This document shows positions 28,646-38,268 of a stretch of 64,000 bases of DNA, one piece after another (position 1 is the stretch's first letter; every line of letters begins with the position of its first letter). Source of the stretch: Desulfotignum sp. (GTDB taxonomy: Bacteria > Desulfobacterota > Desulfobacteria > Desulfobacterales > Desulfobacteraceae); NCBI GenBank assembly GCA_011390335.1, contig JAABSO010000006.1, positions 90,932-154,931 of the forward strand, given 5' to 3'. The notes beneath the pieces were generated by a model. The model was not told the DNA's origin, ran no database searches, and was given only the letters and a program-made list of their open reading frames with translations. The position numbers and the translations under genes were made by a program.

Positions 28646-31084
28646 ATGAAAGTCAGTCTGAGCTGGATCAAAGAATATGTCCCGGTGGACCTTGCACCGG
28701 ATGAGATTGCCGCAAAGCTTACCATGGCAGGTCTAGAAGTGGATGCCGTTGAAAATCTGTATGACTATCTTAACGGCGTTGTGGTGGCACAGGTCCTGGA
28801 TGTAAAAAAACATCCCAAAGCAGATAAACTGACCTGCTGCACCGTAGATACAGGCGCAGGGGAACCGGTTCAGATTGTCTGCGGTGCCCCCAATGTGCGT
28901 CAGGGCATGCTGTCAGCCTGTGCCCTGCCCGGAGCTGTGCTGCCAGGGGAGCTGAAGATCAAAAAAAGCAAACTCAGGGGAGAGGTTTCTGAAGGTATGC
29001 TCTGCTCGGCTGCGGAACTGCTGCTGGATACGGATGCTTCAGGGATTTTGGATATTGCCGGAGAGCATGTGCCTGGTACGCCGCTGGAAAAGGCTTTGGG
29101 GCTGGCTGACACGGTGTTTGAAATTGATTTGACACCCAACCGGCCTGATTGCCTGAGTGCTTTAGGTGTTGCCAGGGAGATGGGGGCCTTTACCAGGCCT
29201 GCCGAAAAAGTGGCCAAACCGGATGTCTCTTTTCCTGATCAGCGCATCAGCGCTGAATCCATCCATGCCCATGCCCGGGTGGAGATTAAAGATCCGGATC
29301 TATGTCCCAGGTATTCCGCCGGCCTGCTTTTTGATGTGACCATCGGACCGTCACCTTTCTGGCTGCGGCAGCGGCTGGAATCCGTGGGCCTGACCCCCAT
29401 CAACAATGTGGTGGATGTCACCAACTTTGTGATGATGGAAACCGGTCAGCCCCTGCATGCATTTGATTATGACAACCTGGCCCAGGGCAGGATCGTGGTG
29501 CAGAAAGCAGGAAATACACAAGCGTTTACCACCCTGGACAGCAAGGTGCATACACTGGAACCTGAAATGCTCATGATCTGTGACGGGAACCGGCCGGTTG
29601 CCCTGGCCGGGGTCATGGGCGGTGAAAATTCTGAAATTTCACAAACCACCACCCGGGTGTTGATCGAAAGTGCCTGTTTTAATCCTGTTTCCATCAGGCG
29701 TACTGCCAAGCGCACCGGCATAGCAACAGATGCTTCCCACCGGTTTGAGCGGGGGGTTGATCCTGAAGGGACCGTCTATGCCATGAAGCGGGCAATGACC
29801 CTGATTGCTGATATCTGTGATGCCGCCATTGCCGGTGATATCATAGATGCCCATCCACTTCCTGCCGCCCCTGTCCGGATTGACCTGGACCCCGCGGCCT
29901 TGAATGTCCGCCTGGGAACTGATTTTTCCAAAGAAGAGATTGCCCGGATACTGGCCTCTGTGGAATTTGATGTCCATCCCGCCGGTGACGGATCATTGGC
30001 AGTCACTGTTCCCTCCTTCCGGGTGGATGTGACCCGGCCGGAAGACCTGTCGGAAGAGGTGGCACGGCTGTGGGGATATAACCGGATCAAGACCACCTAT
30101 CCTGCAGTGCCGGCAAAAGGCCGTCCCCTGGATCAGGTCGTTTTGGCCCGTTCCGCTATCCGCAGCATTCTCACCGGGCTGTCATTTTATGAAGCTGTTA
30201 ATTACAATTTTATTTTTAAAGATTTCTGTGACCACCTGCTTTTGACGGAATCAGATCCCCGCAGGGATGTGGTAAAAATCTTAAACCCTTTGTCCGATCA
30301 GATGTCGGTGTTAAGAACCTCCCTGCTGCCGGGACTCCTGGAAAATATGCGCAAAAATACGGCCCAGCAGACAGACACCATGCATCTGTTTGAAATCGGC
30401 AAAATATTTTTCAGTACAGGCAAAGACACCCTGCCCGTTGAAAAGGAGAGGGTGGCAGGTTTCGTCACCGGCAACCGGACCCACAAGACCTGGTATTCCA
30501 AAAAACAGTCTCTGGATTTTTTTGATCTGAAAGGGGCGGTGGAAGACCTGCTTGACACCCTGGGCATTGCAGATGCCCGGTTCACTCCGGCGGCATCTCA
30601 TATCTGTCCGTATTTTGTGCCCGGACATGCTGCCCATGTCAGCAAAGACAAAACCAGTCTGGGGGTTTTGGGAAAGATTGCCGATCCGGTGTTGAAACAT
30701 TTCGGGTTGAAACAGGCTGTTTATATGTTTGAACTGGATATGGAAGCGCTCATGGGCCAGATGCCTGAGAAAATAAATGCCCTTCCTCTGCCACGGTTTC
30801 CATCCATATCACAGGACATTACCCTGATTGTGGACCGGCAGGTTCTGGTGGGAGATGTTTTGGGACAAATGAAAGCGATTGCGGAAAAACAGGCCCTTGT
30901 GGAGGATGTGTTCCTGTTCGACCTGTTTGAAGGCAGCCCCCTGGCTGAAGAAAAAAAATCTTTGTCCTTTAGAATTGTTTACCGGTCTGATGCCAAAACC
31001 CTGACGGAAAAAAATATCCGTAAGCTCCACGCCGGCATATCCAGCCGCCTGGTGGAAAGCTTTGACGCGGATCTGCCTGAATAA
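28646..31084 (+). CDS. pheT: phenylalanyl-tRNA synthetase, beta subunit
   Basis: The 812-aa beta subunit carries the tRNA-binding EMAP-like domain (about 40-155), the B3/B4 editing domain that removes mischarged Tyr (about 205-400), the B5 domain and the C-terminal anticodon-recognition fold ending in ISSRLVESFDADLPE. Full length and intact. One base separates it from pheS, so the subunits are probably made in equal amounts. Confidence 0.97.
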   Translation: MKVSLSWIKEYVPVDLAPDEIAAKLTMAGLEVDAVENLYDYLNGVVVAQVLDVKKHPKADKLTCCTVDTGAGEPVQIVCGAPNVRQGMLSACALPGAVLPGELKIKKSKLRGEVSEGMLCSAAELLLDTDASGILDIAGEHVPGTPLEKALGLADTVFEIDLTPNRPDCLSALGVAREMGAFTRPAEKVAKPDVSFPDQRISAESIHAHARVEIKDPDLCPRYSAGLLFDVTIGPSPFWLRQRLESVGLTPINNVVDVTNFVMMETGQPLHAFDYDNLAQGRIVVQKAGNTQAFTTLDSKVHTLEPEMLMICDGNRPVALAGVMGGENSEISQTTTRVLIESACFNPVSIRRTAKRTGIATDASHRFERGVDPEGTVYAMKRAMTLIADICDAAIAGDIIDAHPLPAAPVRIDLDPAALNVRLGTDFSKEEIARILASVEFDVHPAGDGSLAVTVPSFRVDVTRPEDLSEEVARLWGYNRIKTTYPAVPAKGRPLDQVVLARSAIRSILTGLSFYEAVNYNFIFKDFCDHLLLTESDPRRDVVKILNPLSDQMSVLRTSLLPGLLENMRKNTAQQTDTMHLFEIGKIFFSTGKDTLPVEKERVAGFVTGNRTHKTWYSKKQSLDFFDLKGAVEDLLDTLGIADARFTPAASHICPYFVPGHAAHVSKDKTSLGVLGKIADPVLKHFGLKQAVYMFELDMEALMGQMPEKINALPLPRFPSISQDITLIVDRQVLVGDVLGQMKAIAEKQALVEDVFLFDLFEGSPLAEEKKSLSFRIVYRSDAKTLTEKNIRKLHAGISSRLVESFDADLPE

Positions 31085-31096
31085 AAATCAGAGGTA

Positions 31097-31125
31097 TTGA
31101 CAAATGGGTCCGGTATTGGTATACA
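31097..31125 (+). promoter_or_regulatory. promoter of tRNA-Gly
   Basis: TTGACA (31097-31102), a 17-nt spacer and TATACA (31120-31125) end 11 bases before tRNA-Gly. The arrangement matches the tRNA-Val promoter in this window. Confidence 0.8.
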
Positions 31126-31136
31126 ATGCCGTTGAT

Positions 31137-31212
31137 GCGGGTATAACTCAGCTGGTAGAGTGCAAGCTTCCCAAGCTTGATGTCGCGAGTTCGAGTCTCG
31201 TTGCCCGCTCCA
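31137..31212 (+). tRNA. tRNA-Gly (anticodon CCC)
   Basis: Acceptor GCGGGTA pairs with TGCCCGC, with one T-G pair. The anticodon stem CAAGC/GCTTG closes the loop TTCCCAA with anticodon CCC. The T loop is GTTCGAG, the discriminator is T, and CCA is encoded at 31210-31212. Confidence 0.95.
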
Positions 31213-31382
31213 TCTTTTTTTTATGTGGATGTGGGACGGCAGACATGTTCCAGATACGGGAAAGATATGGATACCATCTGAGCTGATTGCACAAAGCGCG
31301 GAATGGGTTGGAGGTTGTACAAGGAACGGGCGTCTGCCCGTTTTTGTATTTTACACCAAGTGTTTGGTTGAAAAAAGAGGGT

Positions 31383-31853
31383 ATGGACAAAAGACAGCAT
31401 AAAACAGGTCTTGTGGATCATGTTGCGCAGGTGGCAGAACCCCTGTGCCGGGCGGAAAGTTTTGAACTGGTTCACGTGGAGATTGCTACCTGGAACCGGG
31501 AGACCATTGTCCGGGTCTATGCTGACAAGCCCGGCGGCATCACACTGGGTGATTGCGCAGATATCAGCCGGCAGCTGGGGGATCTGCTGGATATCCAAAT
31601 TCCCGGCCTGGGCAGTTACCGGCTGGAGGTATCATCTCCGGGACCCCATCGGCCTTTGAAAAAAAAACAGGACTTTCACCGGTTTAAGGGAAGCACTATT
31701 AAAATTGAAACCAGGGCACCCATCCAGGGGAAAAAAAAGTTTACCGGCGTTCTTGAACAGATTGATAATGCTGCTGTTGTGATTGCGGTGGATGGAGAAC
31801 GGGTAGAAATCCCGGACCTGCAGATCATCCAGGCAAGCCTTGCAGGTCAGTAA
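31383..31853 (+). CDS. rimP: ribosome maturation factor RimP
   Basis: RimP assists 30S subunit maturation. The 156-aa protein has the N-terminal domain with LGDCADISRQLGDLLD and YRLEVSSPGPHRPLKKKQDF (about 50-95), the family signature, and a C-terminal SH3-like beta domain. The frame is open from 31287, but the ATG at 31383 after AGAGG fits the usual length. It opens the rimP-nusA-infB-rbfA-truB-rpsO-pnp block and lies 18 bases before nusA. Confidence 0.95.
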   Translation: MDKRQHKTGLVDHVAQVAEPLCRAESFELVHVEIATWNRETIVRVYADKPGGITLGDCADISRQLGDLLDIQIPGLGSYRLEVSSPGPHRPLKKKQDFHRFKGSTIKIETRAPIQGKKKFTGVLEQIDNAAVVIAVDGERVEIPDLQIIQASLAGQ

Positions 31854-31871
31854 AATGGAGAACACGTAAAG

Positions 31872-33317
31872 ATGTTTATCACAGATATTAAAAGAGTAAT
31901 AGACCAGGTAAGCCGTGAAAAAGGAATTGATTCGGAAATTCTGATAAATACACTCAAAGAGGCTATTGTTTCTGCAGCCAGAAAAAAAATCGGCCCCCGG
32001 GCGGATATTGAAGTGCATTATGACGGCAAGAGCGGTGATGTTGAAGTGTTCCATTTTAAAGAGGTGGTGGCGGAGGTGGAGTTCCCTGACAGTGAACTGA
32101 CCCTGGAGCAGGGATATGAGTATGACCCGGAATGTGAAATCGGAGACAGCCTGGGGATCCGCATTGATACAGAAGAGTTCGGCCGTATTGCCGCCCAGTC
32201 GGCAAAACAGGTGATTATCCAGAAAATGCGGGAAGCCGAGCGCAATGCTGTGTATGAAAATTTCATCCATAAAAAAGGCAAAATCATCAACGGCATTGTC
32301 CAGCGGTTTGACCGGGGCAGCATTATTATCAATCTGGGGCAGGCAGAGGCTGTGCTCCGGCCCAGAGAACAGATGCCCAAGGAAAATTACAAGCGGGGTG
32401 ACCGTATCCGGGCCTATGTTCTGGATGTGCTGGAAGAATCCAAAGGGGCCCAGATCATTTTGTCCCGGACCCATCCTGAGTTTTTAATGGAATTGTTTAA
32501 AACAGAAGTGCCTGAGGTGGCAGAAGGGATCGTGATCCTGCAGGGGGCTGCCAGGGTGCCCGGGGTGAGGGCCAAAATTGCCGTTTCCTCAACCGATTCT
32601 GATGTGGACCCGGTGGGGGCCTGCGTGGGCATGAAGGGAAACCGGGTGCAGAATATTGTCCAGGAACTGCGGGGAGAAAAAATTGATATTGTCCAGTGGA
32701 GCCCGGATGTGGCACGGTTTGTCTGTAATGCACTATCGCCTGCCGAGATATCCAGAGTGATCATTGATGAAGACAACCAGTCCATGGAAGTGATTGTCAA
32801 TGACGAGTACCTTTCCATTGCCATCGGCAAAGGGGGGCAGAATGTGTCTCTGGCATGTGAGATTACCGGATGGCATCTGGAAGTGACATCAGAAGAAGAT
32901 TACAGCCGGGAAGTCAAGCAGGGATATGACAGCCTGATGCGGCTGGATGATGTGGGGCTGCCCATGGCGGAAATTCTGTTCAAGGCAGGATATGCCTCTT
33001 TGCTTGATATTTCAGAAACATCTGCAGAGGAACTGGCCTCTGTTATGGGAATTTCCGAAGAAGCGGCACAAGATACCATTGCACAGGCAGACAGACGTCT
33101 GATGGAAGAGGAGCAGGCAGCATCTGAGGCAACACCGGATCAAAAAGATTTTGCCAAAGATGAGGCGGCATTTCAAGAGGCGGTCCAGGAAGACGCGGCA
33201 CCGGATGAGGCATTATCGGAAGAACCTGTGCAGGAAGCTGAAAACCAAAAAAGCGGTGACGGTTTGCGTAAACAAAATGGTGCAGATGAGATGGATGATG
33301 AAGACGCCACATCATAA
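31872..33317 (+). CDS. nusA: transcription termination/antitermination factor NusA
   Basis: Binds RNA polymerase and modulates pausing, termination and antitermination. The 481-aa protein has the N-terminal polymerase-binding domain (1-125), S1 domain (about 135-200), tandem KH domains (about 230-345, with GACVGMKGNRVQNIVQEL and IAIGKGGQNVSLA) and a C-terminal helix-hairpin-helix unit (LASVMGISEEAAQ). The last 70 residues are Glu/Ala/Asp-rich. Standard operon position between rimP and infB. Confidence 0.97.
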   Translation: MFITDIKRVIDQVSREKGIDSEILINTLKEAIVSAARKKIGPRADIEVHYDGKSGDVEVFHFKEVVAEVEFPDSELTLEQGYEYDPECEIGDSLGIRIDTEEFGRIAAQSAKQVIIQKMREAERNAVYENFIHKKGKIINGIVQRFDRGSIIINLGQAEAVLRPREQMPKENYKRGDRIRAYVLDVLEESKGAQIILSRTHPEFLMELFKTEVPEVAEGIVILQGAARVPGVRAKIAVSSTDSDVDPVGACVGMKGNRVQNIVQELRGEKIDIVQWSPDVARFVCNALSPAEISRVIIDEDNQSMEVIVNDEYLSIAIGKGGQNVSLACEITGWHLEVTSEEDYSREVKQGYDSLMRLDDVGLPMAEILFKAGYASLLDISETSAEELASVMGISEEAAQDTIAQADRRLMEEEQAASEATPDQKDFAKDEAAFQEAVQEDAAPDEALSEEPVQEAENQKSGDGLRKQNGADEMDDEDATS

Positions 33318-33386
33318 GTCCTAAGGATAGGGCAGGCAGCAGGCTGGAACAAAGAATATTAAAAGAGGATTACTTGGGGGCAAGGT

Positions 33387-36323
33387 ATGGCGAAAGTCAG
33401 AGTATATGAATTAGCTAAAGATCTGAATATGACCAACAGGGCGCTTTTAAACAAGATCAAGGATCTGGATATTGACGTTAAAAGCCATATGAGTTCTTTG
33501 GAAGACAGTGCTGTCAAGGAAATCAAAAATAGCCTGTTCGGCAAGGCAAGACAGAAAAATGACCTCAAGGTCAAGCCATCAGTAATCCGCCGGCGTAAAA
33601 AAAGGGTTGCCCGTCAACCAGAAGAGCAAGCGGAGAATCAGCAGGCCGATGACCAGAAGATGGAGACTGCGGCAGAACAGGATACATCCGAACAGACACC
33701 GGACATGCCGGAATCCGTGCCGGTGACAGACCAGGAACCCCAGGCGCAAGAAGCTGATACAGCCTTTGAAAAAGAAACACCATCTGCCGGAAAAGAAGCG
33801 CCTGTGCCCAAAAAGAAAAAAATTGCCCCTGCCAAAATCATCAAGCCTGCAAAAATGGAACAGCCAGAGCCTCCGGCTGAAAAAAAGGAATCTGCTATAG
33901 AACCGCAACAGCCGGAAACAGAAAAGGCAGTAGACATAGCACAAAAGCCGGAAAAAACACAAGCTTCGGAAAAAACACAAGCCCCTGAACCGGATATGGA
34001 AAGCATTGGCAAAAAAGCCACACAAGAGGCGGCTTCCAAAGAACAAGAGCAGGTATCTGTGCCAGATACCCAGCCTGAAAAGGAACCGGAAACAGAATCG
34101 GAACAGGCAGAGACGCAAGAGGAAGCAGCCGCAGCCAGAAAGAAAAAGAAAAAACGCAAAACCACACCTGCCAAGATTGTCAAAAAGGCAGATCCTGCAG
34201 TTCTGGAGAATATCAGGAAAACAAAACCGCTGGAGGATAAAAAAGAGACACCCCTGGAAAAGGTCACCAGACCTAATCAGCCGGCCCGCCCAAAGATTGC
34301 AGTTGACGGGCCTGGCCAGGGACTGCCCCCCATGCCGGGGGATATGGATGCTGGTGCCCGGAAAAAAGACCGGCGCAAGGATACAGGACTTGGGGACCCC
34401 TTTGAAGGCAAACGCAAAAAACGCAAGAAAAAATCCGTGGTTGAAGGAGAAGCTTTGTACCGGGGCCGCGGCAAGAAAAAACGGGGCAAAAAAGACACCC
34501 GGGGCAAAAAAGGGGGATTTCAGAAGACCCAGATCACAACCCCCAAAGCCATCAAACGGCGGATCAAGATCGATGAGGCCATTGAACTTGCAGAACTGGC
34601 AAAGCGTATGGGTATCAAGGCCAATGAGATGATTGCCAAGCTCATGACCATGGGGGTCATGGCCACAGTGAACCAGACCATTGATTTTGAAACAGCCTCA
34701 CTTGTGGCTGCTGAATTTGACTTTGAAGTGGAAAAGGCAAGTTTTGAGGAAGAAACCCTGCTGCAGATTGAAGTGGAAAATCAGGACAAGGGCAGCATGA
34801 TAAAGAGCCCGCCTGTTGTCACCATCATGGGCCATGTGGACCACGGCAAGACCTCGCTTCTGGATGTTATCAGAAAATCCAAGATAACCAGTGGAGAAGC
34901 AGGGGGTATTACCCAGCACATCGGTGCTTATAATGTGGAAACCCCCAATGGCGGCAGGATTACCTTTCTGGATACCCCGGGCCATGCCGCATTTACTGCC
35001 ATGCGTTCCAGGGGTGCCAGGGTTACGGATATCGTTATCCTGGTGGTGGCGGCAGATGACGGGGTCATGCCCCAGACCATCGAGGCCATCAACCATTCCA
35101 AGGCTGCCGGGGTACCGGTGGTGGTGGCTGTGAATAAAATGGACAAGGTCGGGGCTGATCCGGACAGGATCATGCGGGAACTGGCTGAGCATGACCTTCT
35201 GGCCGAAGACTGGGGCGGAGATGTGATCTTTGTCAAGGTGTCTGCAAAAACTGGTGAAGGCATTGATGATCTGCTGGAAATGGTATTGCTGCAGTCGGAG
35301 GTTCTGGAACTTAAGGCCAATCCGGATGTCAACGCCAGCGGATATGTGGTGGAATCCCGGCTGGATACCGGCCGTGGTGCTGTGGCAACGGTGCTGGTGA
35401 AACAAGGAACCCTGCGGGATGGAGACCCCATTGTCTGCGGCCTGCATTCCGGCCGTATCCGGGCCATGATAGACGACCTTGGCAACCGCATTGAGAAGGC
35501 AGGACCCAGTACCCCTGCGGAAATAGTGGGTCTTACCGGCGTGCCTGATGCCGGGGATGAATTTATTGCCGTGACGTCAGACAAGGATGCCAAGCAGATT
35601 GCCGGTCACAGGATGCAGAAGCAGCGGGCCAAGGAACTGGCCAAAAAGAGCCGTGCCAACCTGGAAAAAATGTTTGAAAACCTGGGAACAGCAGAGGTCA
35701 AGGAATTAAAGCTCATTGTCAAGGCAGATGTCCACGGCTCCATTGAGGCGTTGAATGATTCCCTCAAGGATCTGGCCAAAGAAGAGGTGGATATCAAAAT
35801 TATCCATTCCGGTGCCGGGACCATCAATGAATCAGATGTGGCCCTGGCCAATGTGTCGGATGCCATCATCATCGGATTCAATGTCAGACCCACACCCCAG
35901 ATTCGCAAAATGGCCAAGGATGAAAATGTGGACATGCGCTTTTATGATATCATCTATGACGTCATAAATGATATCAAGGCAGCTCTGGACGGCATGATGC
36001 CATCCACCTTCCATGAGATCATCATCGGCCGGGCCGAGGTGAGAGATACCTTTGTGGTACCCAAAATCGGCACCATAGCAGGCTGCCACATCACCGAAGG
36101 AAAGGTGGTCCGGGGCAAGAAGATACGGCTGCTCAGGGAAGGTGTGATCAAGTGTGATACCCAGCTGTCTTCTCTGCGCCGCTTCAAAGATGATGTCAAG
36201 GAAGTGGAGCAGGGATATGAGTGCGGCATCGGCCTGGCAAAGTATAATGATATCAAGATGGGCGATATCATTGAATGCTATGAAGTGGAAGAAAGAAAAT
36301 ATGCCCCCAAACAAGAGAAATAA
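33387..36323 (+). CDS. infB: translation initiation factor IF-2
   Basis: GTPase that brings initiator tRNA to the 30S subunit and joins the subunits. The 978-aa protein has the IF2-N domain (residues 1-50), a long low-complexity linker rich in Glu, Pro, Ala, Gln and Lys (about 60-380), a second N-domain (about 390-450), then the G domain with GHVDHGKT near 482-489, DTPGH and NKMD, and domains II-IV. The linker makes it longer than the E. coli protein (890 aa). Its stop codon shares a base with the rbfA start (TAATG). Confidence 0.98.
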   Translation: MAKVRVYELAKDLNMTNRALLNKIKDLDIDVKSHMSSLEDSAVKEIKNSLFGKARQKNDLKVKPSVIRRRKKRVARQPEEQAENQQADDQKMETAAEQDTSEQTPDMPESVPVTDQEPQAQEADTAFEKETPSAGKEAPVPKKKKIAPAKIIKPAKMEQPEPPAEKKESAIEPQQPETEKAVDIAQKPEKTQASEKTQAPEPDMESIGKKATQEAASKEQEQVSVPDTQPEKEPETESEQAETQEEAAAARKKKKKRKTTPAKIVKKADPAVLENIRKTKPLEDKKETPLEKVTRPNQPARPKIAVDGPGQGLPPMPGDMDAGARKKDRRKDTGLGDPFEGKRKKRKKKSVVEGEALYRGRGKKKRGKKDTRGKKGGFQKTQITTPKAIKRRIKIDEAIELAELAKRMGIKANEMIAKLMTMGVMATVNQTIDFETASLVAAEFDFEVEKASFEEETLLQIEVENQDKGSMIKSPPVVTIMGHVDHGKTSLLDVIRKSKITSGEAGGITQHIGAYNVETPNGGRITFLDTPGHAAFTAMRSRGARVTDIVILVVAADDGVMPQTIEAINHSKAAGVPVVVAVNKMDKVGADPDRIMRELAEHDLLAEDWGGDVIFVKVSAKTGEGIDDLLEMVLLQSEVLELKANPDVNASGYVVESRLDTGRGAVATVLVKQGTLRDGDPIVCGLHSGRIRAMIDDLGNRIEKAGPSTPAEIVGLTGVPDAGDEFIAVTSDKDAKQIAGHRMQKQRAKELAKKSRANLEKMFENLGTAEVKELKLIVKADVHGSIEALNDSLKDLAKEEVDIKIIHSGAGTINESDVALANVSDAIIIGFNVRPTPQIRKMAKDENVDMRFYDIIYDVINDIKAALDGMMPSTFHEIIIGRAEVRDTFVVPKIGTIAGCHITEGKVVRGKKIRLLREGVIKCDTQLSSLRRFKDDVKEVEQGYECGIGLAKYNDIKMGDIIECYEVEERKYAPKQEK

Positions 36324-36694
36324 TGAGACCATATACCAGAGCCGAACGTATCAGTATCAAAATTCAGCAGGCCATAACCGAGCTGCTGACCAAGAAAATC
36401 AGTGACCCCAGAATTGAAATGGCCACCATATCCCAGGTGAAAATGACTGCGGATCTGCGGCTGGCCAGTGTTTATGTGACCGTATTCGGTGATGCAGATA
36501 AAATTGCCGCAACCCTGGCGGGATTTAAACACTCCAAGGGGTTTATTAAAAAGCATATCGCCCCCCAGCTGGGACTCAAATACATGCCGGAACTGCGGTT
36601 CTTCCATGATGATTCCTTTGATAAAGCAGCAAAGATGGATGCCTTGATAGCATCTGCTGTCAAGGACCTGCCCCCGGACCAGAAAGAAGAATAA
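36323..36694 (+). CDS. rbfA: ribosome-binding factor A
   Basis: RbfA is a late 30S assembly factor binding near 16S rRNA helix 1. The 123-aa KH-type protein has TRAERISIKIQQAITELLTKKISDPRIEMATISQV at its N-terminus in outline and LKYMPELRFFHDDSFDKAAKMD near the end, both typical. It overlaps infB by one base, suggesting coupled translation. Confidence 0.96.
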   Translation: MRPYTRAERISIKIQQAITELLTKKISDPRIEMATISQVKMTADLRLASVYVTVFGDADKIAATLAGFKHSKGFIKKHIAPQLGLKYMPELRFFHDDSFDKAAKMDALIASAVKDLPPDQKEE

Positions 36695-36733
36695 ACAATC
36701 CAACCAACATCTGTTTTCCCAGGACCTTTTTTC

Positions 36734-37645
36734 ATGACAAATGGTATGCTGCTGGTCAATAAGCCGGAAGGGTTGTCATCCGCCCGGGTGGTGGACCAGG
36801 TCAAAAAAATTTTCCAGGTGAAAAAAGCCGGCCATACAGGAACGCTGGACCCATTTGCCACAGGTCTTCTGCCGGTGGCCCTGGGACAGGCTACCCGGCT
36901 GTCCCGGTTTTTTCTGGGCAGCTCCAAACACTACAGGGCTGTTGTTACTTTAGGGATTGAAACCGATACCCTTGATAAGACCGGCAGGGTGACTTTCCAG
37001 GCAGATCCGGACCTGGTGTCATCCATCCAGCCGGAGCAGGTCAGGCAGGTGGTGGCGGGATTTGTCGGGATACAGCAGCAGGTGGCGCCCAGTTTTTCTG
37101 CCCTCAAGCACCAGGGCCAGCCGCTTTACAAACTGGCCCGGCAGGGGAAGATGATCAAAAAACCCCCCCGCACCATTGAGATCTACGGCATCAGCGTGAC
37201 GCGCATGGATCTGCCTGAATTTGAAATAGCGGTACAATGTTCCGGAGGCACCTATATAAGAAGCCTGGCCCACGACATGGGACAGCTGCTCGGGTGCGGC
37301 GCCCATTTGTCCGGTCTGTGCAGAACCGGGGTCAGCCAGTTTACCCTGGACCAGGCCATTGACCTGGATACACTGCGCACCTGTGACCCGCAAACAGCAA
37401 GAACCCATATCCTTCCCATGGCGGAATGCCTGCCTTTCATGTCCCTGGTACAGGCAGACATAATTCTGGAAGAAAAAATCCGCTACGGCCGCAAACTGCA
37501 ATACCAGGATATTGAACCCAGAACCGATAAGATGCCGGCAGAGAAATTTGTCAGGATAACAGGATCGGACGGCCGGCTTATTGCGGTGGTACAGGCAGAT
37601 AATAACAAAGCAGGCTATAATTATTGTTGCGTTTTTACCGGGTAA
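36734..37645 (+). CDS. truB: tRNA pseudouridine-55 synthase TruB
   Basis: Makes pseudouridine 55 in the T loop of tRNAs. The 303-aa protein has KKAGHTGTLDPFATGLLPVA near residues 33-52 with the catalytic Asp, and further family motifs ending with SGGTYIRSLAHDMGQLLGCGAHLS-type sequence near 172-195. The C-terminal PUA-like part is present. It lies 39 bases after rbfA and 154 bases before rpsO. Confidence 0.97.
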   Translation: MTNGMLLVNKPEGLSSARVVDQVKKIFQVKKAGHTGTLDPFATGLLPVALGQATRLSRFFLGSSKHYRAVVTLGIETDTLDKTGRVTFQADPDLVSSIQPEQVRQVVAGFVGIQQQVAPSFSALKHQGQPLYKLARQGKMIKKPPRTIEIYGISVTRMDLPEFEIAVQCSGGTYIRSLAHDMGQLLGCGAHLSGLCRTGVSQFTLDQAIDLDTLRTCDPQTARTHILPMAECLPFMSLVQADIILEEKIRYGRKLQYQDIEPRTDKMPAEKFVRITGSDGRLIAVVQADNNKAGYNYCCVFTG

Positions 37646-37799
37646 CTGGTATTTAGTCAAGGTTGATTTTTCGTTTTTGTGACGGTGGTTTGGCAAAAAA
37701 GAAACAGGGTGTCTGAATGGAATATTGGATGGCCTGTTGCAGCATCTGCGTGTCAAATGAAACACCGTATAATGTATTCCAGACAAAGGAGTTGAGACA

Positions 37800-38069
37800 G
37801 TGGTTTTATTAGCAGAAAACAAAGAAGAGATGATCGAACAATTCAAACTGCATGAGTCAGATACCGGATCGCCTGAAGTACAGGTGGCTATCTTGACCCA
37901 TCGCATCAGCTACCTGACAGAACACCTCAAGCTTCACAAAAAAGATCACCATTCAAGAAGGGGGCTGCTGATTCTGGTGGGCCGGCGCAGAAGCCTTCTG
38001 GATTATGTCAAGAAAAAAGATATCAACAGATACCGGTCTTTGATTGACAGGCTGGGACTCAGAAGATAA
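37800..38069 (+). CDS. rpsO: 30S ribosomal protein S15
   Basis: An 89-aa protein with the S15 signature ([23 protein letters not shown] and [21 protein letters not shown]). The start is a GTG at 37800 placed by AAGGAG at 37786-37791. rpsO-pnp pairing is widely conserved. An intrinsic terminator directly follows. Confidence 0.98.
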   Translation: MVLLAENKEEMIEQFKLHESDTGSPEVQVAILTHRISYLTEHLKLHKKDHHSRRGLLILVGRRRSLLDYVKKKDINRYRSLIDRLGLRR

Positions 38070-38080
38070 AAATGAAACAC

Positions 38081-38121
38081 AGCCGGTTTTTGACGGCAGG
38101 CATGTCAAAAACCGGCTTTTT
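38081..38121 (+). terminator. intrinsic terminator after rpsO
   Basis: A 14-bp perfect stem (38081-38094 with 38104-38117, AGCCGGTTTTTGAC against GTCAAAAACCGGCT) and a 9-base loop are followed by TTTT. It separates rpsO from the pnp leader. The short U run may allow some readthrough. Confidence 0.82.
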
Positions 38122-38167
38122 ACAAACAACCGGGCGGCGATTCTTGGGAATGCTTTTAAATAAGTTC

Positions 38168-38208
38168 GCATCTGTATCATCCAGCATTGTGCTGGATGAT
38201 ACAGATGC
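38168..38208 (+). promoter_or_regulatory. 19-bp perfect hairpin in the pnp leader
   Basis: Arms 38168-38186 and 38190-38208 are perfectly complementary around a 3-base loop TTG. No U run follows (GGGTTTATTA), so it is not a good terminator. It ends 60 bases before pnp. In E. coli a long stem in the rpsO-pnp gap is cut by RNase III and used by PNPase to repress itself; the same role is likely here. Confidence 0.65.
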
Positions 38209-38268
38209 GGGTTTATTATTTTGCGTGTTCTGCAAGGATTCTCCGCCTTTTTACCCTAAGGAGAAATT

